A stretch of 64,000 bases of DNA from Streptomyces sp. DH41 (GCF_029813785.1 NZ_JARVKY010000015.1:62001-126000); one strand, 5' to 3'. Shown: positions 34,915 through 43,171, counted from the stretch's first letter. The notes: generated from the letters alone by a model not told the origin. Program-made: numbers and translations.

Positions 34915-35934
34915 GTGAACGACCCCGCCAACCCCGCCGACGCCCTGCGTGCCGCCCTCGCCGACCTGGTCGACGGGCTGCCGCCCCGGCAGGCCGCCCA
35001 GGCCGTGGAACGGCTGATCGCCAACTACCGCGGGGCCACCCCGACCGACGCCCCGATCCTGCGCGACCGCGCCGACGTCGTCGCCTACGCCGCCTACCGC
35101 ATGCCGGCGACCTTCGCCGCGGTGCGGTCGGCGCTGGCGGCTTTCGCGGACGCCGTCCCCGGGTGGGTACCCGGGAGCCATGTCGACGTCGGCGGCGGGA
35201 CCGGCGCGGCGACCTGGGCCGCCGGTGCCACCTGGGACGGTGTGCGTCCGGTGACCGTGCTCGACTGGGCCGAGCCCGCGCTCGCCCTCGGCCGGGAGAT
35301 CGCCACCGCCCACCCCGCCCTGCGAGACGTCCGCTGGCAGCGCTCTCGTATCGGAGCGGCGCTCACCATCGAGAGCACTGATCTCGTCACCGTCTCCTAC
35401 GTCCTCAACGAGCTGACCGGCCCCGACCGCGCCGCGCTCGTCGACGCCGCCGCCACCGCCGCGCGGGCCGTCGTGATCGTCGAGGCTGGCACCCCCGACG
35501 GTTACGCCCGCGTCATCGAGGCCCGCGACCGGCTGATCTCCGCCGGGTTCCAGGTCGCCGCCCCCTGCCCGCACAGCGCCGCCTGCCCCATCGTGCCCGG
35601 CACGGACTGGTGCCACTTCGCCGCGCGGGTCAGCCGTTCCTCCCTGCACCGCCAGGTCAAGGGCGGCTCCCTCGCCTACGAGGACGAGAAGTTCAGCTAC
35701 GTCGCCGCCACTCGCCTCCCGGTCGCCCCGGCACCCTCCCGGGTGGTCCGGCGTCCGCAGATCCGCAAGGGCCAGGTCCTGCTCGACCTGTGCGAGACGT
35801 CGCCGTCCAGCCCGCACGAGCAGCTGCGCCGCCGGACGGTCACCAAGCGCCACGGCGACCTGTACAAGGCCGCGCGCGACGCGGACTGGGGCGATTCCTG
35901 GCCTCCGTCGGAGGGCAATCCCCCTACGCAGTAG
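34915..35934 (+). CDS. Rsm22-like small-subunit rRNA methyltransferase family protein
   Basis: A 339-aa SAM-dependent methyltransferase-fold protein of the Rsm22 (mitochondrial small ribosomal subunit assembly) family. SAM motif I is HVDVGGGTGAATWA, followed by TVLDWAEPALALG. Cys-containing stretch CPHSAACPIVPGTDWCHF resembles the family Fe-S/metal site. The C-terminal RRPQIRKGQVLLDLC and RRRTVTKRHGDLYKAARDADWGD are family-typical. The GTG start is only six bases after a TAGAAT -10 element (34903-34908), so the mRNA is probably leaderless. Confidence 0.88.
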   Translation: MNDPANPADALRAALADLVDGLPPRQAAQAVERLIANYRGATPTDAPILRDRADVVAYAAYRMPATFAAVRSALAAFADAVPGWVPGSHVDVGGGTGAATWAAGATWDGVRPVTVLDWAEPALALGREIATAHPALRDVRWQRSRIGAALTIESTDLVTVSYVLNELTGPDRAALVDAAATAARAVVIVEAGTPDGYARVIEARDRLISAGFQVAAPCPHSAACPIVPGTDWCHFAARVSRSSLHRQVKGGSLAYEDEKFSYVAATRLPVAPAPSRVVRRPQIRKGQVLLDLCETSPSSPHEQLRRRTVTKRHGDLYKAARDADWGDSWPPSEGNPPTQ

Positions 35935-35958
35935 GGTCGTTGGCTGAGGGAGGCACGG

Positions 35959-37395
35959 ATGGCGACAGCGGGGGACAGGCGGATGGCGACACGGCGGGAC
36001 AGCACGGCCGGCGACCGGCCCCACGGACGCGGGGGCCCCACCTCCGCCACACCCTCCCTCTCCGCCACACCGATCCTCTCCGACGCCTCGTCCGCCTCGT
36101 CTGCCTCGTCTGCCTCGTCTGCCTCGTCCGCCTCCGCCGCTCCGGCCGCCTCCGCCGCTTCATCCTTCTCCACCACCTCGTCCGCCACCCTCTCCGCCGC
36201 GCTCGCGGCGGTGCGGCAGCTCACCGGTGGTCTCGGCACGGCGGTCCTCGCCCTGCTGCTCCTCTGCGCGATCGCCCTCATCGCCCTGGCCTGCCTGGTC
36301 GGCGTCGGCCTGCTCGTGGCCCCGACCGCGCTGCGGGCGCTGCACGCCCTCGCCGCACTGGAACGGAAACGGCTGGGCCGCTGGGGACCCGAGATCATCG
36401 CCCCCGACCCGCCGCCCACTGGGCTGCGGCTCGCCCTGGCCGATGCGACCACCCGGCGTGAGCTGCGCTGGCTGGTCCGGCACGCCGGCCTCGGTTTCCT
36501 TCTGGGGCTGCTCGGCGCCCTGCTTCCGCTGTTCGCCGTCCGGGACACCACCTTCCCCCTGTGGTGGCGGCTCGGGCCCGGGGACCCGACCGCCACCTCC
36601 GTGGGCATCGGGACCGCCGAGACCTGGCCGGACGCCATCGCGGCGGCGCTGCTGGGCGTGGGCTGGATCGCGATCGTCCTGGGGCTGGGGCCGGGTATGG
36701 CGGGGTTGCAGGCGGGTCCGGGGCGGCGGTTGCTGGTGGCGGGTCCGGGTACGGATCTGTCGTTGCGGGTGGCGGAGTTGACGGCGACGCGGGCGGCGGC
36801 GTTGGACGCGCACGCGACGGAGTTGCGGCGGATCGAGCGGTCGTTGCACGACGGTGCGCAGAACCGGTTGGTGTCGGTGACGGTGTTGCTGGGCGCGGCG
36901 CGTCGGATGGCGGTGCGTGATCCGGCGGGCGCGGACGCGTTGCTGGAGCGGGCGCAGTCGGCGGCGGAGGAGGCGTTGGGCGAGTTGCGTGCGGTGGCGC
37001 GGGGGATTCTGCCGCCGGTGTTGGCGGACCGTGGGCTGGCGGGGGCGTTGTCGGGGCTGGCGGCGGACTGCGGGGTGCCGTGCCGGGTGGAGGCGGATGT
37101 GCCTGAGCGGAGCGCGGCGTCGGTGGAGGCGACGGCGTATTTCGTCGTGGCGGAGGCGTTGACGAATGTGGCGAAGCACAGTGGTGCGGGTCGGGCGTCG
37201 GTGTGGGTGCGGGGGCGTGGCGGGCGGTTGCGGCTGGTGATCGAGGACGACGGCCGGGGCGGTGCGGACGAGGGCGGGGGTTCGGGGCTGACCGGTATCC
37301 GGCGTCGTGTCGCGGCCCATGACGGCACCCTCCGCCTGGCCAGCCCGCCCGGCGGACCGACGACCTTGGAAGTGGACCTCCCCCGTGGAACATGA
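35959..37395 (+). CDS. NarL-partner sensor histidine kinase, mosaic composition
   Basis: A 478-aa membrane kinase. The N terminus is a Ser/Ala repeat (SSASSASSASSAS) before two transmembrane blocks (about 95-125 and 175-260). The HisKA_3 box is RIERSLHDGAQNRLVSV, with phosphorylated H in SLHDG. The ATPase shows ALTNVAKHSGAGRA, IEDDGRGGADEGGGSGLTGI. From about 36695 to 37310 the coding strand switches to TTG leucines and G-rich third positions, unlike the flanking CTG/CTC style, suggesting the catalytic half was replaced by recombination. GGGAGG precedes the ATG. It overlaps or abuts its response regulator gene. Confidence 0.92.
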   Translation: MATAGDRRMATRRDSTAGDRPHGRGGPTSATPSLSATPILSDASSASSASSASSASSASAAPAASAASSFSTTSSATLSAALAAVRQLTGGLGTAVLALLLLCAIALIALACLVGVGLLVAPTALRALHALAALERKRLGRWGPEIIAPDPPPTGLRLALADATTRRELRWLVRHAGLGFLLGLLGALLPLFAVRDTTFPLWWRLGPGDPTATSVGIGTAETWPDAIAAALLGVGWIAIVLGLGPGMAGLQAGPGRRLLVAGPGTDLSLRVAELTATRAAALDAHATELRRIERSLHDGAQNRLVSVTVLLGAARRMAVRDPAGADALLERAQSAAEEALGELRAVARGILPPVLADRGLAGALSGLAADCGVPCRVEADVPERSAASVEATAYFVVAEALTNVAKHSGAGRASVWVRGRGGRLRLVIEDDGRGGADEGGGSGLTGIRRRVAAHDGTLRLASPPGGPTTLEVDLPRGT

Positions 37396-38095
37396 AGTGG
37401 ACCGTGGCACGACCGGCGGCGTGAGCCGCGCCCTGCGGATCGTGATCGCCGAGGACGACCCGTTGCTGCGCGAGGGGCTCGCCCTGCTGCTGCGTGCGGA
37501 GGGCCTGGACGTGGTGGCCACCGCGGACACCGGCGAGTCGGTGCTCGACGCCATCGACGAGCACGAGCCCGACGTGGCCATCCTGGACGTACGCATGCCG
37601 CCCACCCACACCGACGAGGGCGTCCGCGCGGCCGTCGAGGCCCGGCGGCGCCGCCCCGCGTTGGCCGTCCTGGTGCTGTCCGCGTACGTGGAGCAGTCCT
37701 TCGCCACCGACCTGCTCACCGGCGGGGTGGACGGTATCGGCTACCTGCTCAAGGAACGCGTCGGGCGGGTCGAGGAGTTCATGCGGGCGCTGCGCAGGGT
37801 CGCGGCCGGGGGCACCGCCATCGACCCCGAGGTCGTCGCCCAGTTGTTCACCCGGACCCGCCAGGACACCCGCCTGGAGCGTCTGAGCCGCCGTGAGCGC
37901 GAGGTGCTCGCCCTGATGGCCGAGGGCCTGGGCAACAGCGCGATCGCCGGACGGCTCGTCGTCACCGACGGAGCGGTCCACAAGCACATCCGCAGCATCT
38001 TCGCCAAGCTCGACCTGTCCCCGGCCGACCAGGTCGACCGGCGCGTGGCGGCCGTCCTGCACTACCTGGAGAACGCGCGGGCGCAGCCCCGCTGA
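37385..38095 (+). CDS. NarL-type response regulator
   Basis: A 236-aa (at most) DNA-binding regulator. The receiver begins LRIVIAEDDPLLREGL with phosphoacceptor Asp in VAILDVRMPPTHTDEG, LVLSAY and a lysine in YLLKERV. The LuxR helix-turn-helix is LSRREREVLALMAEGLGNSAIA with DGAVHKHIRSIF. The start is uncertain: GTG 37385 overlaps the kinase stop by 11 bp, while GTG 37397 and GTG 37421 are also possible and would shorten the protein by 4 or 12 residues. It pairs with the kinase upstream and probably acts on the protease gene downstream. Confidence 0.92.
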   Translation: MEHEVDRGTTGGVSRALRIVIAEDDPLLREGLALLLRAEGLDVVATADTGESVLDAIDEHEPDVAILDVRMPPTHTDEGVRAAVEARRRRPALAVLVLSAYVEQSFATDLLTGGVDGIGYLLKERVGRVEEFMRALRRVAAGGTAIDPEVVAQLFTRTRQDTRLERLSRREREVLALMAEGLGNSAIAGRLVVTDGAVHKHIRSIFAKLDLSPADQVDRRVAAVLHYLENARAQPR

Positions 38096-38120
38096 CCCGC
38101 GCCGACCCGCGCCGACCCGC

Positions 38121-38142
38121 GGAGTACAGCCTGCTGTACTCC
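38121..38142. promoter_or_regulatory. 22-bp palindrome after the response regulator
   Basis: Arms GGAGTACAGC and GCTGTACTCC around a central CT give a perfect 10+2+10 palindrome, extended by GACCC/GGGTC outside. It may be a terminator or a regulator-binding site. Three copies of the word gccgacccgc lie just before it. Confidence 0.55.
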
Positions 38143-38186
38143 GGGTCGGGGCGTGCGCGGCAATGTTTCCCGGGGGTGCGACTGGT

Positions 38187-38236
38187 GTGCTGAACACGTT
38201 GGTTCAGCACCTCGGTTCAGCACATCGGTTCAGCCA
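38187..38236. promoter_or_regulatory. Operator-like array upstream of the CPBP protease gene
   Basis: An inverted repeat GTGCTGAAC (38187-38195) / GTTCAGCAC (38202-38210) is followed by further GGTTCAGC copies at 38214 and 38227. The three GGTTCAGC words repeat every 13 bp. They end 19 bp before the GTG start of the protease gene and follow the response regulator gene by about 90 bp, so its product is a candidate binder. Confidence 0.55.
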
Positions 38237-38254
38237 CCCCGAAAGGACATCGCG

Positions 38255-39232
38255 GTGAGCACGCACGCACAGACCGGCACCGGATCCGCTCCGGAGCCGC
38301 ACATCGCGCCCACGCACCGGGCGAGTTGGGGAACCGGCCCCGACGACAGCCCGGACGGCGGGTCGCGCGGCCTCCGGGGCAGCCTCCGTCGGCACCCCCT
38401 GACCTGGTTCTTCGCCCTGGCCTTCGGGCTGAGCTGGGTGGCGTGGACCCCGTACGTCCTCGGCGGGAACGGCCTGGGCGTCCTGGGCTTCACCTTCCCG
38501 GGCGGCTTGGCCGGCGGTCAGCTGCTGGGCATGCTGCCCGGCGCCTACCTCGGCCCCATCCTGTCGGCGCTGCTGGTCACCGCGGCGACCGAGGGCCGGC
38601 CGGGGCTGCGGGCCTGGGCGGGACGGATGACGAAGTGGCGCGTCGACTGGCGGTGGTACGTCGCGGTGATCGTCGCGGTGCCCGCGGTGCTGATCGTGAC
38701 CGCGACGGTCGTCGGCGGCGACTCACCGGTCATGCCCGGCGCGGTGGCGCTGGCCGGGTTCGTGCCCGGTTTGATCATGCAGATGGTGACGACCGGTCTC
38801 GCCGAGGAACCCGGCTGGCGCGACTTCGCCATGCCGATCATCCAGCGCCGCTCCGGCGCCCTGCTCGGCTCCGTGATCGTCGGCCTGCTGTGGGGCATGT
38901 GGCACCTGCCCCTGTTCCTGACCGAGTGGGCCGAGTACCCGGACGTGGCCTGGTGGGAGCCGGTGGAGTTCATCGCCACGACGATCGCCTTCAGCCTGGT
39001 GATGACCTGGGTGTTCAACCGCACCGGTCAGAGCCTGCCGGTGACGATGCTGCTGCACGTGAGTGTCAACAACTTCAACTCCGTCCTCTGGTCGGACATG
39101 TTCCCGGAGTTGGGTCGCGAGCACGCCGGCCACACCTTCCTGGTCAGCTCCGTCGTCGTGGCGGCGGTCCTGCTGATCGCGACGAGGGGCCGGCTCGGTT
39201 ACGAGCCGGCCCCCGACACGGTGCGCTCATGA
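38255..39232 (+). CDS. CPBP family intramembrane metalloprotease
   Basis: A 325-aa membrane protein of the CPBP/ABI family (glutamic-type or metallo intramembrane proteases). Seven to eight hydrophobic segments are visible. Motif 1 is TGLAEEPGWRDFAMPII (EExxxR), motif 2 is LLWGMWHLPLFL (conserved His) and motif 3 is MLLHVSVNNFNSVLW (HxxxN). A hydrophilic N-terminal 50-residue extension precedes the core. GTG at 38255 is preceded by GAAAGGA. Substrates are unknown; nearby regulation by the two-component pair is suggested by the operator-like repeats upstream. Confidence 0.88.
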   Translation: MSTHAQTGTGSAPEPHIAPTHRASWGTGPDDSPDGGSRGLRGSLRRHPLTWFFALAFGLSWVAWTPYVLGGNGLGVLGFTFPGGLAGGQLLGMLPGAYLGPILSALLVTAATEGRPGLRAWAGRMTKWRVDWRWYVAVIVAVPAVLIVTATVVGGDSPVMPGAVALAGFVPGLIMQMVTTGLAEEPGWRDFAMPIIQRRSGALLGSVIVGLLWGMWHLPLFLTEWAEYPDVAWWEPVEFIATTIAFSLVMTWVFNRTGQSLPVTMLLHVSVNNFNSVLWSDMFPELGREHAGHTFLVSSVVVAAVLLIATRGRLGYEPAPDTVRS

Positions 39233-39490
39233 CGCCTCGCCGGCGGTGTCCGCTCCCCGCCGATCCTGCCGATCCTGCCGATCCTGCCGGACCGGTTGGT
39301 CGCGCTGGTCCTGCCGGTCCTGCTCCTGCTGTCGTGCCTGGAGCTTTCGCAGCAGTTCCCGCTTCTGGGCCTGCGGGTCCAGTCCGCCGCCGATCCGGCC
39401 GTTCCGGTCGCCGCCGCGCAGGGCGTTGCGGCTGAGCGTCCGGCGTGTGCCGCCGACACCCAGCATGTTTCCGGCTCCACCTCGGGCCAT
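39227..39490 (-). CDS. Small conserved basic protein (DUF6243-like)
   Basis: An 87-aa hydrophilic protein starting MARGGAGNMLGVGGTRRTLS with DPQAQKRELLRKLQARQQEQD in the middle, which from memory matches small Streptomyces proteins named DUF6243. The C-terminal RQDRQDRQDRR run is coded by a 9-bp tandem repeat (39261-39287) and is probably disordered. GAGGAGGGG precedes the ATG. It is divergent from the TetR gene and shares its operator-bearing promoter region, so it is a likely target. Confidence 0.78.
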   Translation of the reverse strand: MARGGAGNMLGVGGTRRTLSRNALRGGDRNGRIGGGLDPQAQKRELLRKLQARQQEQDRQDQRDQPVRQDRQDRQDRRGADTAGEAS

Positions 39491-39507
39491 GGGCCCCTCC
39501 TCTCGAT

Positions 39508-39526
39508 ACGAGACGTTTCGTCTCGT
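39508..39526. promoter_or_regulatory. Perfect TetR-type operator
   Basis: ACGAGACG-TTT-CGTCTCGT is a perfect 19-bp palindrome between the DUF6243-like gene and the TetR gene. Its central position suits control of both. Confidence 0.7.
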
Positions 39527-39550
39527 GCTTTCCTTCGGTTTTACTGTCCG

Positions 39551-39569
39551 GCGAGACGCACCGTCTTGT
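39551..39569. promoter_or_regulatory. Second, imperfect copy of the TetR-type operator
   Basis: GCGAGACG-CAC-CGTCTTGT repeats the spacing and core (GAGACG / CGTCT) of the palindrome 43 bp upstream and ends 20 bp before the TetR start, a position for autoregulation. Confidence 0.6.
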
Positions 39570-39589
39570 CAACCTGATAAATTCGAGCC

Positions 39590-40240
39590 ATGGCCGTCCA
39601 GAAATCAGCCCACGCCCCGACACCCGCCCCCGACAGGCAGCATCCCGACGCCACCCGTCGCAGTCAGCGGTCCCGCCGGGCCATCTACAGCGCGGCCCTC
39701 GAGCTCGTCGCGGAGGTCGGTTACCCGAGGACCACCATCGAGGGCATCGCCACCCGCGCCGGCGTCGGCAAACAGACCATCTACCGCTGGTGGTCCTCGA
39801 AGGCGGACGTCCTGCTGGAAGCCTTTCTCGACCTCGGTGAACAGGCCGTGCAGACCGGCGGGGAGCAGGATCCCGGCATCCCGGACACCGGCGACCTCGC
39901 CGCCGACCTCAAGAGTGTGCTGCGCGCCACCGTCGACGAGCTGGGCGACCCGAAGTTCGAGGCCCCCTACCGTGCCCTCGCCGCGGAGGGCGTGGTCAAC
40001 GAGCAACTCGGCCGTGAGGTCGTGACCGGGCTCCTGGAGCCGTCGCTCCAGCTCTTCGCCGAACGGCTGCGCGCGGAACAGGACACCGGTGCGGTCCGTC
40101 CGGAGATCGACCCGCGCATCGCCCTCGAACTCTTCGTCTCGCCGCTCGCCCAGCGCTGGCTGCAGCGCACGGGCCCGATCTCCCACGAGTACACCGACAC
40201 GCTCGTCGACTACGCGCTCCACGGTCTCGCCCCCCGGTGA
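39590..40240 (+). CDS. TetR family transcriptional regulator
   Basis: A 216-aa repressor-type regulator. The N-terminal HTH is RSRRAIYSAALELVAEVGYP then TTIEGIATRAGVGKQTIYRWW. The C-terminal ligand domain (about 90-210) is of the TetR_C type common in Streptomyces and contains EAPYRALAAEG and RIALELFVSPLAQRWLQ. No ribosome site precedes ATG 39590; a gataaatt sequence ends about six bases upstream, suggesting a leaderless mRNA. Two palindromes in the divergent promoter are probably its binding sites. Confidence 0.9.
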   Translation: MAVQKSAHAPTPAPDRQHPDATRRSQRSRRAIYSAALELVAEVGYPRTTIEGIATRAGVGKQTIYRWWSSKADVLLEAFLDLGEQAVQTGGEQDPGIPDTGDLAADLKSVLRATVDELGDPKFEAPYRALAAEGVVNEQLGREVVTGLLEPSLQLFAERLRAEQDTGAVRPEIDPRIALELFVSPLAQRWLQRTGPISHEYTDTLVDYALHGLAPR

Positions 40241-40373
40241 CCGGGAAGGGCCGGCCCGGGAGGGCCGACGAGAAGGGCTGACCAGGGAAGTTTGTCCCTT
40301 CCCGACCCCGAAGCGCGGAATGGTGCGACCATAGGGCATGCTGGTGCGCACGACGGCGAGGCGAAGGGGATAG

Positions 40374-41105
40374 ATGAGCGCGGAGTTCGGCGGTCGGAGT
40401 GGTCTGCAGGGCAAACTCTCCCAGTGGCTGCGCGGACGCCGCCCCAAGGAGGCCGCCGGTGACGGTGGCCGGGAGGATCTGCTGCTCGCCGCCGCCGATG
40501 CGGGACTGCCCCTGGCGCCCGCCGCGCACCCGGCCGGATACCGCTGCTCCTGCGACCGTGTCGGCTGTCCCACCCCCGCCCGGCACCCGGTGTCGTTCGC
40601 CTGGCAGACGCAGTCGACCACCGACCGCGCGCAGATCGAGCGCTGGGCCCGCCACCAGCCCGAGGCCAACTTCATCACCGCGACCGGCATGGTGCACGAC
40701 GTCCTCGACGTCCCCCTCCAGGCCGGTCGCGAGGCGTTTCAGCGCCTGCTCGACGCCGGCATCGAGGTCGGCCCGGTCGCCGAGAGCGACGACGGCCGCA
40801 TGCTGCTGTTCACCCTCACCCGCGGCACCCCCGCGCAGGAGGACGAGTGGTGGCCCTGCGAGCTGGACTGCCACCCCGAGACGATGGACGAGCATCCCGG
40901 CCTGCGCTGGCACTGCCGGGGCTCCTACGTCCTCGTACCGCCCGCCCGCCTGCCCGGTGAGGACCGGGCGGTGCGCTGGGTACGCGGCCCCGAGCACCCG
41001 CTGCCGGACCCGCTGACCCTGCTGGAGACCCTCACCGACGCCTGCGCCCGGCACGCCGGCGAGGAGAGCGACCACGCGGGCACGGCCTGGCCCCTGCGCC
41101 GCTGA
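40374..41105 (+). CDS. Bifunctional DNA primase/polymerase N-terminal-like protein
   Basis: A 243-aa single-domain protein resembling the N-terminal Prim-Pol domain found in plasmid and phage primases, here without a helicase. CSCDRVGCPTPARHPV resembles the zinc-knuckle region (CxCxxxxCxxxxxHP) of the family. The usual acidic DxD region reads MVHDVLDVPLQAGREA, where the catalytic aspartates look weak, so enzymatic activity is doubtful. GAAGGGG lies six bases before the ATG. Stand-alone versions like this are common in Streptomyces; the role is unknown. Confidence 0.78.
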   Translation: MSAEFGGRSGLQGKLSQWLRGRRPKEAAGDGGREDLLLAAADAGLPLAPAAHPAGYRCSCDRVGCPTPARHPVSFAWQTQSTTDRAQIERWARHQPEANFITATGMVHDVLDVPLQAGREAFQRLLDAGIEVGPVAESDDGRMLLFTLTRGTPAQEDEWWPCELDCHPETMDEHPGLRWHCRGSYVLVPPARLPGEDRAVRWVRGPEHPLPDPLTLLETLTDACARHAGEESDHAGTAWPLRR

Positions 41106-41186
41106 GCGAGCCCGGATCGGCTCCCGCGCAGCTGATCGCGCCCGGCCGGCTCACCCGCCGCTGAGCGCGCCCGGTGTCACCGGCGG

Positions 41187-42212
41187 CTACTCGCCCTTCG
41201 CCGACGTCATCCCCTGGACCCGCCCCAGGACCGACACCTGGCCGCCCCCGGCACCGTCCCCCGAACCGCCTTCCGAGCCGTCCGCCGGGTCGAGCGCGAC
41301 CTCGTTGGAGACGAACTCCATCGTCAGGGACTGCTTGATCTCGCCGTCCGTCAGCGCCAGCACGTCCTTGTTCGGCGTAGGTACGGACGCACCCTGCGCG
41401 GCGGTCTGCTTCTCGTAGTGCCGCGTGCTGAAGAACACCAGCGCCCCGCCGTCCTTCGTACGCAGCGCCAGCGGCGCGTAGTCGCCGTTCGTCAGCGGCT
41501 CGTCGATGTACTGGGTGACCAGGCCGGGGCGGATCGACCGCTTCTCGCGCGTCTCCCGCCAGGCACTGGTGTGGGCACCGTCCGCGAAGGTCCTACCGCC
41601 GTCCTTCAGGTACGTCGTGTAGCCCTTGCTCAGGTCGGCGGGCGGAACGGCCAGGTCGGTCGAGTTCGCGGGGACGGCCTCGGCCCAGCCGTCCGGGTCC
41701 GTCTTGAACTCGGGCATCTTGTCGGGGGCGACCAGCGTCAGGTACGCCGCCTGCCAGGTCTCCTCCAGGCCGTCGCGGGTGAAGACCAGCAGCCAGCGCG
41801 CGTCGCCGCCCTTGTTGCCCTTGGCGTCCGCGACGAACCAGCGCGGCCAGCCCGCCTTCTTCGGAATCGTGAACTCCGCGTCCGTCAGCTCCAGCGGCGT
41901 GTGCGACGCGTTGCCGTCCGGGTTGTTGGCCAGGCCCGCCTTCAGCCGCGCCGAGTCGATGGCGGCGAGCGCGCCGGTGGTGTGCTCGGCGTCCAGGGAG
42001 GCGTCGTACGCCTTGTCGGCCGCGTTGTACGCGGAGGTGAACTCCTGGAGCGCCTTCGCGGCCTCGGCCCGGGTGGTCGCCGGGAGCACCTCGCGCTCGC
42101 CGTGCACCACGACGCAGCCGCTCGCCGTGACCGACAAAGTGGTCACAGAGGCGGATATGAGCGCGCACTTGCCAAGCCTGCGGGGCCTACGAGGGCCGCG
42201 ATCCCTGCTCAT
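41187..42212 (-). CDS. Lipoprotein of unknown function
   Basis: A 341-aa exported protein. The N terminus has a basic run (RDRGPRRPRRLGK), a hydrophobic stretch and lipobox ASGC (Cys at 33). The mature region contains a long alpha/beta domain (ALQEFTSAYNAADKAYDASL..., WPRWFVADAKGNKGGDARWLLVF) without catalytic motifs, and a Gly/Ser low-complexity region near the C terminus. GAAGGA precedes the ATG. The domain resembles DUF8094-like Streptomyces lipoproteins, but I cannot verify that. It may sense or bind an extracellular ligand. Confidence 0.8.
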   Translation of the reverse strand: MSRDRGPRRPRRLGKCALISASVTTLSVTASGCVVVHGEREVLPATTRAEAAKALQEFTSAYNAADKAYDASLDAEHTTGALAAIDSARLKAGLANNPDGNASHTPLELTDAEFTIPKKAGWPRWFVADAKGNKGGDARWLLVFTRDGLEETWQAAYLTLVAPDKMPEFKTDPDGWAEAVPANSTDLAVPPADLSKGYTTYLKDGGRTFADGAHTSAWRETREKRSIRPGLVTQYIDEPLTNGDYAPLALRTKDGGALVFFSTRHYEKQTAAQGASVPTPNKDVLALTDGEIKQSLTMEFVSNEVALDPADGSEGGSGDGAGGGQVSVLGRVQGMTSAKGE

Positions 42213-42312
42213 CAGGTTCCTTCACCTTCCCCTTCCCGGAGGCGAACCCTACCGGGGGGAGGTGGCGTCCGGACGCCCGGATGGGGGACAGCGGCCACAC
42301 CGTGACCTCCCG

Positions 42313-43158
42313 TCACGGTTCACGCCGGGGGACGACCAGCACCGCCCCCGTGCGCGGGTGCGGCAGCACCTCCACCGGCTGTTCGTAGACCTCGCGGAGC
42401 AGCCCCTCGGAGAGGACCTCCGACGGCGGCCCGTCGGCCGCGACCCGGCCGGCGCGCAGGATCGCGACCCGGTCCGCGTACGCCGCCGCCAGCGAGAGGT
42501 CGTGCAGTACGACGACCACCGCGTCCCCGGCGCGCGCCCGCTCCCGGCACAGTCGCAGCACCAGTTCCTGGTGGCGCAGGTCCAGTGCCGCGGTCGGTTC
42601 GTCGAGCAGCAGCAGGGGAGTTCGCTGCGCGAGGACGCGGGCGAGCGCGACCCGGGCCCGCTCGCCGCCGCTGAGCGCGGAGAACGGCCGCCCGGCGAAG
42701 CCCGTCACCTCTGTGCGCGCCATCGCCTCGGCCACCGCCGCGTCGTCCTCGTCCTCCAGGCCGGTCCCCGCCCAGGGCGCCCGGCCCATCCGGACGACCT
42801 CCTCGACCGGGAACGGGAAGGACAGCGACGCCGACTGCGGCAGCACGGCCCGGCGCAGCGCGAGTTCGGGCGCGGACCAGTCGGCCACCGGACGGCCGTG
42901 GACGCGTACGACCCCCTCGGCGGCCGGGACGTCGGCGGCCAGGGCGCCCAACAGGGTGGACTTGCCGGCGCCGTTGGGGCCGACCAGGGCGAGCACCTCG
43001 CCCGCGCGGACGGTGACGCCCACGCCGTCCAGGACCGGCCGCCCGCCGAGGCGGACGCGCAGGTCATGGGTCTCGGCGAGGACGTCGCCGGGCACGGCCG
43101 GGGGCGGCGGCACCGGGCGGGGCGGCACCAGCCGCGCCAGTTTCACCGGAAGTTTCAC
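42313..43158 (-). CDS. hmuV: Heme ABC transporter ATP-binding protein HmuV
   Basis: A 281-aa ABC ATPase. Walker A is GPNGAGKST, the Q-loop VLPQSASLSF, signature LSGGERARVALAR, Walker B LLLLDEPTAALD and the switch His in VVLHDLS. The PFPVEEVVRMGRAPW stretch is typical of FecE/HmuV-type importers. It energises import of heme or a siderophore. GTG at 43158 has AAGGAGAC upstream. In the intact operon it would follow hmuU closely, but a tnpB element is now inserted about 12 bp upstream of its ribosome site, so it may depend on a new promoter or read-through. Confidence 0.93.
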   Translation of the reverse strand: MKLPVKLARLVPPRPVPPPPAVPGDVLAETHDLRVRLGGRPVLDGVGVTVRAGEVLALVGPNGAGKSTLLGALAADVPAAEGVVRVHGRPVADWSAPELALRRAVLPQSASLSFPFPVEEVVRMGRAPWAGTGLEDEDDAAVAEAMARTEVTGFAGRPFSALSGGERARVALARVLAQRTPLLLLDEPTAALDLRHQELVLRLCRERARAGDAVVVVLHDLSLAAAYADRVAILRAGRVAADGPPSEVLSEGLLREVYEQPVEVLPHPRTGAVLVVPRREP

Positions 43159-43171
43159 CTGTCTCCTTCGA

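Noticed and set aside
33100..36024. Long minus-strand frame opposite the exporter, hydrolase and methyltransferase genes
   Set aside because: Runs through three well-supported plus-strand genes and has no recognisable domain.
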